38,679 bases of DNA from Candidatus Oceanisphaera merdipullorum (GTDB lineage: Bacteria; Pseudomonadota; Gammaproteobacteria; Enterobacterales; Aeromonadaceae). Positions 14,470-22,100 of the stretch are shown here, piece by piece. Each line of letters starts with the position of its first letter. Within the stretch, counting starts at the first letter, position 1. The position numbers and the translations under genes were made by a program. Location of the stretch: positions 1 through 38,679 of the forward strand of contig JAHLFI010000037.1 in NCBI GenBank assembly GCA_018883865.1. The letters run 5' to 3'. The notes beneath the pieces were generated by a model. The model was not told the DNA's origin and ran no database searches. It was given only the letters and a program-made list of their open reading frames with translations.

Positions 14470-14537
14470 TTTTTAAATTACCAACGCAGCTTCATTTTTA
14501 AATTTATTTTTAATAGCTTAACACTATTTCACACGAC
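14470..14537. repeat. Diverged repeat (copy B)
   Basis: Partner of 13051-13118 (same orientation, 1.4 kb apart). It precedes the small membrane peptide and the Xis-like gene. The copies bracket the YjbR and PH-domain cassettes. Confidence 0.5.
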
Positions 14538-14638
14538 AAAAACACGCAGGACAGTTGGTTGGCAGAACAGCATCCAAGCCTAATATCACTACGTCCTTAA
14601 GCTAGGGCTACCCATCACTTTTGAAATAAACGAGTTAA

Positions 14639-14719
14639 ATGAATAAATCACAAATTCAAGGCTTGGCCCTGTTGATCGTCATCGGGGCCACCTTAATTTC
14701 TTTAACCTATTACGTTTAA
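14639..14719 (+). CDS. Possible 26-residue single-span membrane peptide
   Basis: ATG at 14639 opens a 26-codon frame, MNKSQIQGLALLIVIGATLI then SLTYYV, ending in TAA: a lysine near the N-terminus followed by a 16-20 residue hydrophobic helix. No strong ribosome site is seen (GAGTTAA). It ends 26 bases before the Xis-like gene. Such peptides can be toxins or inhibitors, but chance cannot be excluded. Confidence 0.35.
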   Translation: MNKSQIQGLALLIVIGATLISLTYYV

Positions 14720-14745
14720 GCAGTCGACTGAAAAGGAGGCACACT

Positions 14746-15060
14746 ATGCAATTAAACATTGGTCAGATGATGGCCGATTACCTGCACCAAGCTCAATCAT
14801 CATTTGAAGAGTTACAAAACCTCAAACGGCAAGTTGCAGAAATGCACAAAGAAATCGAGATGTTAAAAGCGACCGGTGGCGATCAAGGATGGATGGTTGT
14901 AAGCAAAGCCGCTGACCTGGTCGGGCTTAATGTCGAGGCCTTAAAGCAACGCTTTCGGCGCGGAACCTATCCAGAAGGTAAAGTTTGGAGTCTGGAAAAT
15001 AACCGCTATGGGGTCAATCTTCGTGCGCTACGGAGGCATATGGCGAGCGGCACACACTAA
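14746..15060 (+). CDS. Putative excisionase-like DNA-binding protein
   Basis: A 104-residue protein with an N-terminal coiled coil (about 12-42, ELQNLKRQVAEMHKEIEMLK) and a C-terminal winged-helix-like domain (WMVVSKAADLVGLNVEALKQ, then RFRRGTYPEGKVW and RYGVNLRALRRHM). The second half has the shape of excisionase/MerR-type readers: a helix-turn-helix, a basic RRG, and an aromatic wing. A perfect AAGGAGG precedes the start. It lies immediately before the integrase fragment, the normal place for xis. The role as recombination directionality factor is inferred. Confidence 0.6.
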   Translation: MQLNIGQMMADYLHQAQSSFEELQNLKRQVAEMHKEIEMLKATGGDQGWMVVSKAADLVGLNVEALKQRFRRGTYPEGKVWSLENNRYGVNLRALRRHMASGTH

Positions 15061-15074
15061 CAGGAGCATTATCC

Positions 15075-15275
15075 ATGAAGCTAACAACCATGCTGATGAT
15101 AGGGGCGCATCCGGCTTACCTAGCAAAGCAGATGGGACACAAAGATTGGGGGATGATCCGCACTATCTACGCGAAGTGGGTCGATAATGAGAACCCGAAT
15201 TACAGAGATGAACTGATAAATAAGCTGGCTGGTTTTGAACCCCATATGACCCCCAGTGATACAGGCACTGGTTAA
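15075..15275 (+). pseudogene. Tyrosine integrase, internally deleted (C-terminal part only)
   Basis: Sixty-six codons with a ribosome site (CAGGAG) and ATG, then directly the end of a phage integrase: MIGAHPAYLAKQMGHKDWGM and IRTIYAKWV, whose tyrosine is the catalytic nucleophile and whose GHKDW holds the active-site histidine. The N-terminal arm-binding and core domains and the catalytic arginines are missing. Because the start signals are retained in frame, a simple internal deletion is likely. The stop lies 27 bases from the attachment repeat in ybaB, as expected for the integrase of this element. Confidence 0.8.
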
Positions 15276-15302
15276 GTGCCTGAGGATCAAGGTCAAAAAG
15301 CC

Positions 15303-15632
15303 TTAAAACGGCATTTTAAAGCCCGGTGGCAGTTGCATGCCGCCAGTAACTTCGCCCATGCGGGCTTTATTTTGCTCTTCTACGCGGCGCACGGCGTCGT
15401 TCACGGCGGCTGCGAGCAAATCTTCTAACAGCTCTTTGTCGTCTTGCAACAAGCTGTCGTCAATTTCTACGCGACGCACCGAGTGGCTACCGGCCATGGT
15501 CACCTTAACCAAACCCGCACCTGACTCACCCACAACTTCTAACAGCGCCAGCTCTTCTTGCAGCTTCTGCATTTTTTCTTGCATCTGCTGGGCCTGTTTC
15601 ATGATATTGCCCATTCCACCTTTACCAAACAT
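15303..15632 (-). CDS. ybaB: YbaB/EbfC family nucleoid-associated protein
   Basis: A 109-residue DNA-binding homodimer, co-expressed with dnaX and recR in most gammaproteobacteria. Family features are the N-terminal [18 protein letters not shown] helix, [20 protein letters not shown] in the centre and the end PPGFKMPF. The final 18 coding bases are the attachment core repeated at 5779-5796; the stop codon itself lies just outside the core, on the element side, so the insertion restores an intact YbaB. It starts 38 bases after the dnaX stop. Its usual downstream partner recR is displaced by the element. Confidence 0.95.
   Translation of the reverse strand: MFGKGGMGNIMKQAQQMQEKMQKLQEELALLEVVGESGAGLVKVTMAGSHSVRRVEIDDSLLQDDKELLEDLLAAAVNDAVRRVEEQNKARMGEVTGGMQLPPGFKMPF
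15306..15323. repeat. Right attachment repeat inside ybaB
   Basis: AAACGGCATTTTAAAGCC, the last coding bases of ybaB, identical to 5779-5796 and in the same orientation. Together they bound the accessory region. Confidence 0.8.
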
Positions 15633-15670
15633 ATCTGCTCACTCTTTTTTAAGGGAAAAAATACGCCGCA

Positions 15671-18193
15671 TTACTGCGCCATAGGTTCTATGCTGTCGCG
15701 ATCTAATTCAGCCGCAAAGCGAGATATCAGAAATTGTACCGCATCATCGGCTTCTATTTCATCTTTTGCTTGGCTTATCGCATTTTGATAGAGCTGCTGC
15801 TCAATCTCAAACGGCGTTAAGCTACCCTGCTGCTCCCCCACTTGCATCTGCAAGCTAATGGCGGTTTGCTGTTGTTCGCTCAACAGGGCAGCCAACTCAT
15901 CACGGGCATTATCATTTAATAAATGACGGTGTTCGGGATTTAGCCACAATTGCCACTGATCTACCGCTTGCTGTTCAAGGCTAGAATGCATGGCTAATTG
16001 GCGCAATAGGCCTCCCAAAGGCAACTTCGCCACCAATGAAGTCCAAGCGTCCGTGGCCTGTATCAACAAGCTGCTGGGTTTTAAAGGCTCAGGATCGGTG
16101 GCCGTTTTTGACGGCGCAGGCCGCAAGCCGGTCGCGGTACCAAAATTAAGCGTCGTGGTCTTAGCTGTTGTATTCGCTGACGTCGCCTCTGCGCGAGCCA
16201 CCGGTACCTTGGGCGGCGAAGTCGCCGTTACGGGCGAAGGCGTTGTACGCAAGGGCGCGGCCTGAGTCGCGCCGCTGACAGCAGAAACGTTGGGTTGCCA
16301 AGATGTAGACCGAGATGGGCCTACACCTGAATCATCCAACCAAGGCGGTAGATCATCCTCTTCTTGCTGGCCAGACATGTCGTCGTAGGCATCCAGTGGC
16401 GGCAGCTCAGCGCCTTGCTGACTTTGGCTCTGGTTTAGGCTCTTGTTTAGGTTCTGGCCTAGACTGCCACTTACCCCAGCTTGACTCGGCTTGGCCGGTG
16501 CCGCTGGCTTAGCCATGGGTGGTGTATAGCTGGGCTTAGCTTGGCGCCTGACGTCGTGAGGTGCGGCTGAGTCGGTCGTATCTTGGCTGCGCAATCGATT
16601 ACGAGTTTGCAATAAGCTGCGAATTTTCGCCACGTTAGCCGCCGCAGGATCGGCAATATCGGGCACAGTGGTGGTCGCTGTATCGTTCAACACAGGTGCG
16701 GCGGGCAATGGCGGTTCAGCTTGCGAGTGCTGGGCCTCAACCATGTTAACCGCCGCCGGCTCAGTATCACGCTCTAGAGCGACCGCCTTGGGTTCATAAC
16801 CAAACTGCGCCGCTTGAGCCAGAATGGTGTCTTGTTCGTGATAAAGCTGTGCCGCCAACTGCGCATCCGACTCTGGGTGCGCATCTGCTCCAGACACTGA
16901 GGCAGAAACACCCTCATGAGTCACGGTTGCAGAGGCGGTTTCAGGTACAACTGGAGTAGGCGTGATGCGCGGCGGCTCAGGCTTTTTTACGACAGCATCA
17001 GCGGGGCTTGTAACAGGCGACGTGCCTGTGTTCGCTACATTGCCTGTATGGACAACATTGGCTGTATTGCCAAAAGACGTCGTAGGCGCAGCGCTCGGCT
17101 GCGTGGCTAATGCAGCGTTAGGCTGAAAGGCTAGGCTGCGCAGCAAGGTCATTTCTAATGCCGCGCGACCATCGGCGGCAAAGGGCAAGTCTTTACGGCC
17201 TTGTAAACAAATCTGGTAAAAAAGCTGTATGTGTTCCGGCGAAATTAAAGGCGCCAAGCGGTTTAGCTCACTGGCATAAGGCAGCAAAGGCTGGGCTGGC
17301 ACTATTTGAGCCAAGGCTAATTGATGCCAAAAACCGATCAGCTCTTTATGAATATGATCGTAATCCGGCCCCATGCTGGCCAGCTCACCCACTTGCGCCA
17401 ACATAGCGGCGCCATCACCCGACAACAGCGCATTCACTAAGCTCATTAACTGGTTATGGTTAAGGTTGCCCAGCATGGCTTCCACTTGCGAAAGCCGGAT
17501 CTCACCATTACCAAAGGCCAGTGCTTGATCCGTCAGGCTCAATGCATCGCGCACACTGCCATCAGCCGCACGAGCCAAAGCCGCCGTGGCTTCTGGCTCA
17601 AAGGGCAAGTGCTCTTGATGCAAAATGTGCTGCAGCTGACCATCAATCAGCTCGGGCGTGAGGCTTTTTAAATGAAACTGTAAGCAGCGCGATAAAATAG
17701 TGATCGGCAGCTTTTGTGGATCCGTGGTAGCCAGCAAAAACTTCACATGCGGTGGCGGCTCTTCCAATGTTTTTAACAGCGCGTTAAAGCTGTGGCGCGA
17801 CAACATGTGTACTTCATCAATCAAGTACACCTTAAAGCGACCCCGTGCCGGTTGATATTGCACGTTATCCAGCAGCTCACGGGTGTCTTCCACCTTAGTG
17901 CGGCTGGCGGCGTCAATTTCTAATAAATCAACGAAGCGCCCTTGCTCAATTTCCACACAACTGCTGCATACACCACACGGCTCAGGGGTAATGCCTTTAT
18001 CGCAGTTCAGCGCCTTGGCCAACAAGCGCGCAATCGAGGTTTTACCCACGCCACGGGTACCGCTAAATAAATAGGCGTGATGCAAACGCCCTTGCGAAAG
18101 CGCATTGACGAGTGCCGTCAACACATGTTGTTGGCCAACAACCTCGGTAAAGCGCTGGGGGCGCCATTTTCTGGCGAGAACCTGATAATTCAT
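15671..18193 (-). CDS. dnaX: DNA polymerase III subunits tau/gamma
   Basis: Clamp-loader ATPase of the replisome. The 840-residue tau has Walker A GTRGVGKT at 45-52, zinc cysteines C64, C73, C76 and C79, Walker B DEVH at 126-129 and the SRC arginine-finger motif at 168-170. A very long Pro/Ala/Thr/Ser-rich linker spans about 365-690 before the alpha-binding C-terminal domain (about 700-840); E. coli tau has 643 residues. An A AAA AAG heptamer at codons 402-404 can direct a -1 shift to give a gamma product of about 405 residues. The order apt-dnaX-ybaB is conserved. Confidence 0.96.
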   Translation of the reverse strand: MNYQVLARKWRPQRFTEVVGQQHVLTALVNALSQGRLHHAYLFSGTRGVGKTSIARLLAKALNCDKGITPEPCGVCSSCVEIEQGRFVDLLEIDAASRTKVEDTRELLDNVQYQPARGRFKVYLIDEVHMLSRHSFNALLKTLEEPPPHVKFLLATTDPQKLPITILSRCLQFHLKSLTPELIDGQLQHILHQEHLPFEPEATAALARAADGSVRDALSLTDQALAFGNGEIRLSQVEAMLGNLNHNQLMSLVNALLSGDGAAMLAQVGELASMGPDYDHIHKELIGFWHQLALAQIVPAQPLLPYASELNRLAPLISPEHIQLFYQICLQGRKDLPFAADGRAALEMTLLRSLAFQPNAALATQPSAAPTTSFGNTANVVHTGNVANTGTSPVTSPADAVVKKPEPPRITPTPVVPETASATVTHEGVSASVSGADAHPESDAQLAAQLYHEQDTILAQAAQFGYEPKAVALERDTEPAAVNMVEAQHSQAEPPLPAAPVLNDTATTTVPDIADPAAANVAKIRSLLQTRNRLRSQDTTDSAAPHDVRRQAKPSYTPPMAKPAAPAKPSQAGVSGSLGQNLNKSLNQSQSQQGAELPPLDAYDDMSGQQEEDDLPPWLDDSGVGPSRSTSWQPNVSAVSGATQAAPLRTTPSPVTATSPPKVPVARAEATSANTTAKTTTLNFGTATGLRPAPSKTATDPEPLKPSSLLIQATDAWTSLVAKLPLGGLLRQLAMHSSLEQQAVDQWQLWLNPEHRHLLNDNARDELAALLSEQQQTAISLQMQVGEQQGSLTPFEIEQQLYQNAISQAKDEIEADDAVQFLISRFAAELDRDSIEPMAQ
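16982..16988 (-). promoter_or_regulatory. Programmed -1 frameshift site in dnaX
   Basis: On the coding strand the heptamer A AAA AAG sits in the zero frame as GTA AAA AAG. A -1 slip gives AAA AAA GCC TGA, so translation stops one codon later. This exactly parallels E. coli dnaX (AAA AAA GAG TGA). A GC-rich segment follows (GAGCCGCCGCGC), which could form structure. I see no upstream internal Shine-Dalgarno like that of E. coli. Confidence 0.75.
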
Positions 18194-18233
18194 CGGTAGT
18201 TAGTAACCATAGTTAGCGACCAGAGTTAGTGAA

Positions 18234-18779
18234 TTATTGCCCATCAAACTGCACTAGGCTGTTCACGCGAATGCCCATTTTATTCAAGCGCTGTAAGCCG
18301 CCCAAAGCCGGCAACGCAATCACAAATGCCGCTTCTTGTACTTCACCGCCGCAGCGGCGCACTAATTTTACCGCCGCTTCTACCGTGCCACCCGTGGCCA
18401 GTAAGTCGTCGATGATCAGCACTTTTTCACCGGGTGCGATGGCATCCACATGAATTTGTAACTTGTCTTGGCCATATTCAAGGTCGTATGCCACTTCAAT
18501 CACTTCACGGGGCAACTTATTGGGTTTGCGCGCCATGATAAAACCCACCCCTAAAGCTGCAGCCACAGGGGCACCAAAGATAAAGCCGCGCGCTTCTGTG
18601 CCCAAGACTTTATTAATGCCCGCATCGCGATACAAGTCGACCAAGGCATCTATGCTGGCTTTAAAAGCATCGGCGTCTTCTACTAAGCTGGTGATATCAC
18701 GAAAAATCACCCCCGCTTTGGGATAGTCAGCAATGGAGGTAATGCTGTCGGCAATCAGTTTTAATGTTTCTTGTTTCAT
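18234..18779 (-). CDS. apt: Adenine phosphoribosyltransferase
   Basis: Converts adenine and PRPP to AMP in purine salvage. The 181-residue product is collinear with E. coli Apt (183): [14 protein letters not shown] near the N-terminus, the [12 protein letters not shown] loop, and the PRPP-binding motif [13 protein letters not shown] near 120-132. It lies 40 bases upstream of dnaX on the same strand, the conserved gammaproteobacterial order. The roughly 300-base gap before ybaN probably holds its promoter, but I could not choose among weak candidates. Confidence 0.96.
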   Translation of the reverse strand: MKQETLKLIADSITSIADYPKAGVIFRDITSLVEDADAFKASIDALVDLYRDAGINKVLGTEARGFIFGAPVAAALGVGFIMARKPNKLPREVIEVAYDLEYGQDKLQIHVDAIAPGEKVLIIDDLLATGGTVEAAVKLVRRCGGEVQEAAFVIALPALGGLQRLNKMGIRVNSLVQFDGQ

Positions 18780-19075
18780 AGCGTAGATTTCATAGTCAGA
18801 GAGTTCATGGTCAGAAGGTGTGTGGTGAGAAGATTAAACGTCAGGAGTTTGATAATAAAAGCTTCCCTATTAGACACGAAATAATGGCCGCAAAAAATGC
18901 CTTCAAGCAGACTAACATCGCCGAAGATAGGCGGCAGTCCTAGATTGCAGCAAAAAATAATGGACCTCATAACACGCATGGCGGCTAGCTTAGGGCCTAG
19001 CTTGTTGCAATGCAATTTTGTTTATATGAGTGTACCGCCGTTGGTTTTACGAGACGTTTGGTATCAGGCCCCTGA
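18780..19075. other. apt-ybaN intergenic region
   Basis: About 296 bases with no gene I can support. Near the apt start there are several short near-repeats around ATGGTCAG and ATAGTCAG, some giving alternative ATG triplets. No clear terminator or operator is seen; the apt promoter presumably lies here. Confidence 0.4.
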
Positions 19076-19456
19076 TTATTTCAACGCTATCTTCGATGGC
19101 CCGTCTATCACCGGCAACCGCATAAACCAAATCACCACCACTAAAAAACCCAAGCCGAAGCCGACTCTCACCTGCCACAGCGGGATAACGTACATCGAAA
19201 AGCAAAAGCTTATCGCCATCATATAAAGCGCGCGGCGGCGAATGTGAGCCCGCACCCCCCGATGAGTTTGCCAATCTTGGATCAAGGGGCCAAACCAAGG
19301 GTGATTGACCAGCCAAGCATGAATGCGCGGCGAAGACTTACTAAAGAAAAACGCCGCTAACAACACAAAGGGCGTAGTGGGCATCACCGGCAAAAACACG
19401 CCTATGATACCTAACAACAACGCCAAGCTACCCAACAGAGCAAATAGGATGCGCAT
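19076..19456 (-). CDS. ybaN: DUF454 family inner-membrane protein (YbaN-like)
   Basis: A 126-residue membrane protein with the DUF454 signature: LGIIGVFLPVMPTTPFVLLA near residues 18-37, then FFFSKSSPRIHAWLVNHPWF and a C-terminal pair of hydrophobic segments (about 78-112). Function is unknown. In E. coli ybaN also neighbours apt, so this is conserved synteny. A GAGAAG ribosome site precedes the ATG. Confidence 0.92.
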   Translation of the reverse strand: MRILFALLGSLALLLGIIGVFLPVMPTTPFVLLAAFFFSKSSPRIHAWLVNHPWFGPLIQDWQTHRGVRAHIRRRALYMMAISFCFSMYVIPLWQVRVGFGLGFLVVVIWFMRLPVIDGPSKIALK

Positions 19457-19615
19457 CTTCTCTCCTTTTCAACGCAAGGCCTAGCATATCAAAAGCCGTG
19501 CTTTAGGGGCAGCCTAACCGCGTCAATCACAAACTAGCCTATTCATAGGCTCAAAAAAAACACTATATTTAGCTGGCTCGTTATCCGCTCATTTCGTTAG
19601 CTTAGGAGAAACATT

Positions 19616-20215
19616 ATGAAACTCTACAGTGCCCCCGGCTCTTGCTCTATGGCCGCCCATATATGCCTACTCGAAGCCGGTCTCGATTTTTCACTGGTTA
19701 AACTCAGCCTAACCGGTGATCGCAGCCTTCCGGATGGGCGGCATTTATCCGACATTAACCCCAAAGGCTACGTGCCGGTATTAGAGCTGGATAACGGCGA
19801 ATACCTCACCGAAAATATCGCCCTCCTACAATATATTGCCGACCAAAAACCCGCAGCCCAGTTAGCGCCAGCCCACGGCACCTTAGCGCGCTATCGCTTG
19901 CAAGAGTGGCTGGGCTTTATTAACTCAGAAGTACATAAAACCTTAGCGCTCTTGTTTAATCCGACGTTTGTGCAGCAGGTGCGCGGTTCCATACTGGATA
20001 AATTTGCGCCGCGCGCCGCGTATTTGGACAAGCACCTGAGTCAACATGACTACTTAATGGGCAAGCAGTTTACGGTGGCGGATGCTTATTTGTATGTCGT
20101 GCTGGGCTGGAGCCCGCATTTGGCCGTGGATCTTGCGCCCTACCCCAAACTGCAGGCTTATTTGGCCCGCATCGCCGCGCGTGACTCGGTAAAAACGGTA
20201 CTGGCCGCCCACTAG
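19616..20215 (+). CDS. gstA: Glutathione S-transferase (GstA/beta class)
   Basis: A 199-residue cytosolic GST of the bacterial beta class. The thioredoxin-like N-terminal domain (1-77) has MKLYSAPGSCSMAAH with the class-specific C10, the cis-proline NPKGYVPVL and the glutathione-binding LTENIALLQY. The helical C-terminal domain ends with FTVADAYLYVVLGW. It conjugates glutathione to electrophiles or acts in disulfide exchange. The length matches E. coli GstA (201). A good ribosome site (TAGGAGA) precedes the ATG and a strong terminator follows. Confidence 0.94.
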   Translation: MKLYSAPGSCSMAAHICLLEAGLDFSLVKLSLTGDRSLPDGRHLSDINPKGYVPVLELDNGEYLTENIALLQYIADQKPAAQLAPAHGTLARYRLQEWLGFINSEVHKTLALLFNPTFVQQVRGSILDKFAPRAAYLDKHLSQHDYLMGKQFTVADAYLYVVLGWSPHLAVDLAPYPKLQAYLARIAARDSVKTVLAAH

Positions 20216-20305
20216 TGTTAAAGGCCACTTAACCCCAGCAGTAAAAAACAGCATTCATTAATAAGCAGACAATTGATTAATCATGCCCAGCATTAAGCAT
20301 ACAAT

Positions 20306-20339
20306 AAGAGCCAAACTGTACTCAGTTTGGCTCTTTCTT
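20306..20339 (+). terminator. Intrinsic terminator after gstA
   Basis: A 13-bp perfect stem (AAGAGCCAAACTG / CAGTTTGGCTCTT) with a TACT loop followed by CTT, about 90 bases after the gstA stop. The leading sequence is not strongly A-rich, so it mainly serves the plus strand. Confidence 0.8.
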
Positions 20340-20389
20340 GAACCAGTGTGGCATCTTGCTGACAGTGAGTAAGCCGTTATCGGGCCACC

Positions 20390-20593
20390 TTAAGGCCCGC
20401 AGAACCCAGACCGTTGTTTATCTTGTTTTTGCATCATGCGGCATTGACGATTATCTGCACCATCACCTCCAGATGCGGTTTGAGTCGCCACTACTGTGTC
20501 CGTGGGAATTGTGTTTGCCTGAGCAGGGATAAACATAGGCGCCAACATGGCCGCGAACGCCAATGTTACCAAGGATTTCATGTGAGTTTTCAT
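20390..20593 (-). CDS. Small exported protein, uncharacterised
   Basis: A 67-residue product with a clear Sec signal peptide (MKSLVTLAFAAMLAPMFIPA then QA, cleavage near residue 26). It leaves a mature peptide of about 40 residues with two cysteines (RQCRM and FCGP) that could form a disulfide. A ribosome site (AAGGAA) precedes ATG 20593; ATG 20581 is an alternative. A 19-bp palindrome lies 33 bases upstream of the start. The family is not recognised. A similar layout is seen in many small periplasmic stress proteins, but nothing here identifies the role. Confidence 0.65.
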   Translation of the reverse strand: MKTHMKSLVTLAFAAMLAPMFIPAQANTIPTDTVVATQTASGGDGADNRQCRMMQKQDKQRSGFCGP

Positions 20594-20625
20594 ATGAGGT
20601 TCCTTTCTTATTCAAGCCGAGTTAA

Positions 20626-20644
20626 CCGTTTTACTGTAAAACGG
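20626..20644. promoter_or_regulatory. 19-bp perfect palindrome upstream of the small exported protein gene
   Basis: CCGTTTTACTGTAAAACGG is a perfect palindrome with a single central base. Its position, 33 bases before the start codon, suits an operator or a 5' leader hairpin. No matching regulator is encoded nearby. Confidence 0.4.
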
Positions 20645-20986
20645 CATTCTTGCTAGATTATTCTACTTACCGCTTAGTATCGGGTTTTCCTTTCCCCTCG
20701 CTCATTTTTTTAGTGCTCTCTAAATAAGAGTGGAAAGAGGAGGATTAAATTGCAGATAATTGACACATAGATTTAAAAAAATCATGCAGAGCAGCGTTTT
20801 TTATCCAGTTTAAGCTGCCTCAAAGTGCCCACCGCCAAAGCGGAGGACTGCGCTTAGTAAACGCGCCATCAGGTTGATTTTTAGCTTATTACATTGGTTT
20901 TCGCTGCAGAATGTTTAAGATTATCTGCCACTGAATGAAAATAAGCTGGCCTTTAAACACGCTTTACACCGTCAGAAAAACGGTTG
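20645..20986. other. Intergenic region before the EEP-family gene
   Basis: About 340 bases, AT-rich in the middle, with no gene I can support. It contains the divergent promoters of the small exported protein gene and the EEP-family gene. No obvious terminator or repeat is seen. Confidence 0.4.
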
Positions 20987-22087
20987 ATGGAGATGATGCC
21001 AGTTATGGAGTTAACAATATTTTGGCTGGCTACGGCCGTCACTAGCGTAGTGACGTTATTGCCTTTGTGGCAAAACCCAGCCTGGTGGGTGCGTGGCTTA
21101 GACTTTCCACGATTGCAGTTTATTAGCGTTATTGGCGTGCTTAGCTTGCTTGCCTTGTGGCGCCTAGACTTTGATCATGTTGCAAGTTGGTCACTGCTAC
21201 TATTAAACCTCAGCTACTTGGCCTATCACCTGTGGTGGATTTTGCCTTATACCCCCCTTTATCCTAAAGAAGTAAAAAACGACACCCAGCCACCAGCTCA
21301 CCGTACCTTAACGCTACTTAATGCCAACGTCTTGGCCACCAATCACCATGCCGACAGCCTACTGAGCTTGGTGAAACAACATCAGCCGGACATATTAGTT
21401 ACGCTAGAGTCCAATCTTTGGTGGCAAGAACAGCTCTCATCGCTCGCCGCTGATTACCCATACCAAATTCAATGTCCACTGGAAAATTTATATGGCATGC
21501 ATGTGTATTCCCGCCTGCCGCTAACAGACAAAAAAATCTGTTACTTAGTAGAAGATGACGTGCCCTCCATGCATTGCCTGATCACCCTCAAAAGCGGTGA
21601 TCAGGTGCGTGCCCACTTTTTACATCCCGCGCCGCCCAGCCCGACGGAAAATGACGAGTCAGCCCCCCGGGATGCAGAGCTATTGGCAGTAGGCAAGCGC
21701 GTGGCTGAGTGTGAGTTGCCGGTGATAGTAGCCGGCGACTTAAACGACGTGGCATGGTCACCCACCACTCGCTTGTTTAGAAAAATCAGTGGCTTGCTCG
21801 ACCCTCGAATTGGGCGCGGTATGTTTAATACTTTTAATGCCCAGCACATTTTTATTCGCTGGCCACTGGATCACTTGTTTCACAGCCATCACTTTAGGCT
21901 GGTCGGCATCAAGCGGCTCTCTCTTAAAGGATCCGATCACTTCTCATTGTTCACCTCGCTCAGTTTGCACTTGCAGCAGGACAATGGTCGAGCGCAATTG
22001 CATGCTAACGACGCCGATAAGAATTTGGCCGAGCAGAAGATGGCACAAGAAAACGTCAGTAAAAAAGAGGTGCCTGTGCCTAAATAA
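20987..22087 (+). CDS. Endonuclease/exonuclease/phosphatase family protein, membrane-anchored
   Basis: About 366 residues. Three membrane segments (roughly 7-25, 37-55 and 60-80) precede an EEP (DNase I-like) domain from about residue 100. EEP motifs are LLNANVL, LVTLES (catalytic Glu), the VIVAGDLNDVAWS block (Asp/Asn), PLDHLF and the closing SDHFSLF (Asp/His). Similar membrane-anchored EEP proteins are common in gammaproteobacteria; the substrate could be a phospholipid, inositol phosphate or nucleic acid. The start is ambiguous: ATGs at 20987, 20993, 20996 and 21005 share one weak GGAG site. A charged tail after residue 335 is unlike the domain. Confidence 0.88.
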   Translation: MEMMPVMELTIFWLATAVTSVVTLLPLWQNPAWWVRGLDFPRLQFISVIGVLSLLALWRLDFDHVASWSLLLLNLSYLAYHLWWILPYTPLYPKEVKNDTQPPAHRTLTLLNANVLATNHHADSLLSLVKQHQPDILVTLESNLWWQEQLSSLAADYPYQIQCPLENLYGMHVYSRLPLTDKKICYLVEDDVPSMHCLITLKSGDQVRAHFLHPAPPSPTENDESAPRDAELLAVGKRVAECELPVIVAGDLNDVAWSPTTRLFRKISGLLDPRIGRGMFNTFNAQHIFIRWPLDHLFHSHHFRLVGIKRLSLKGSDHFSLFTSLSLHLQQDNGRAQLHANDADKNLAEQKMAQENVSKKEVPVPK

Positions 22088-22100
22088 CGGCTACACCCAC

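Larger units (their letters stand above)
5779..15323. mobile_element. Composite integrated element in the 3' end of ybaB
   Basis: About 9.5 kb separating recR from ybaB, flanked by an 18-bp perfect direct repeat of the ybaB 3' end. The right end holds a putative Xis-like gene and the C-terminal fragment of a tyrosine integrase, in the usual position next to the attachment site. The left end holds another integrase tail. The interior contains cassette-like genes with attC-like sites, two chimeric prophage fragments and a ParD-like/MetAP pair. Base composition is visibly more AT-rich than the flanking core genes. The integrase is deleted, so the element is probably immobile. Extent is inferred from the repeats and from the broken recR-ybaB-dnaX cluster. 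Confidence 0.75.
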
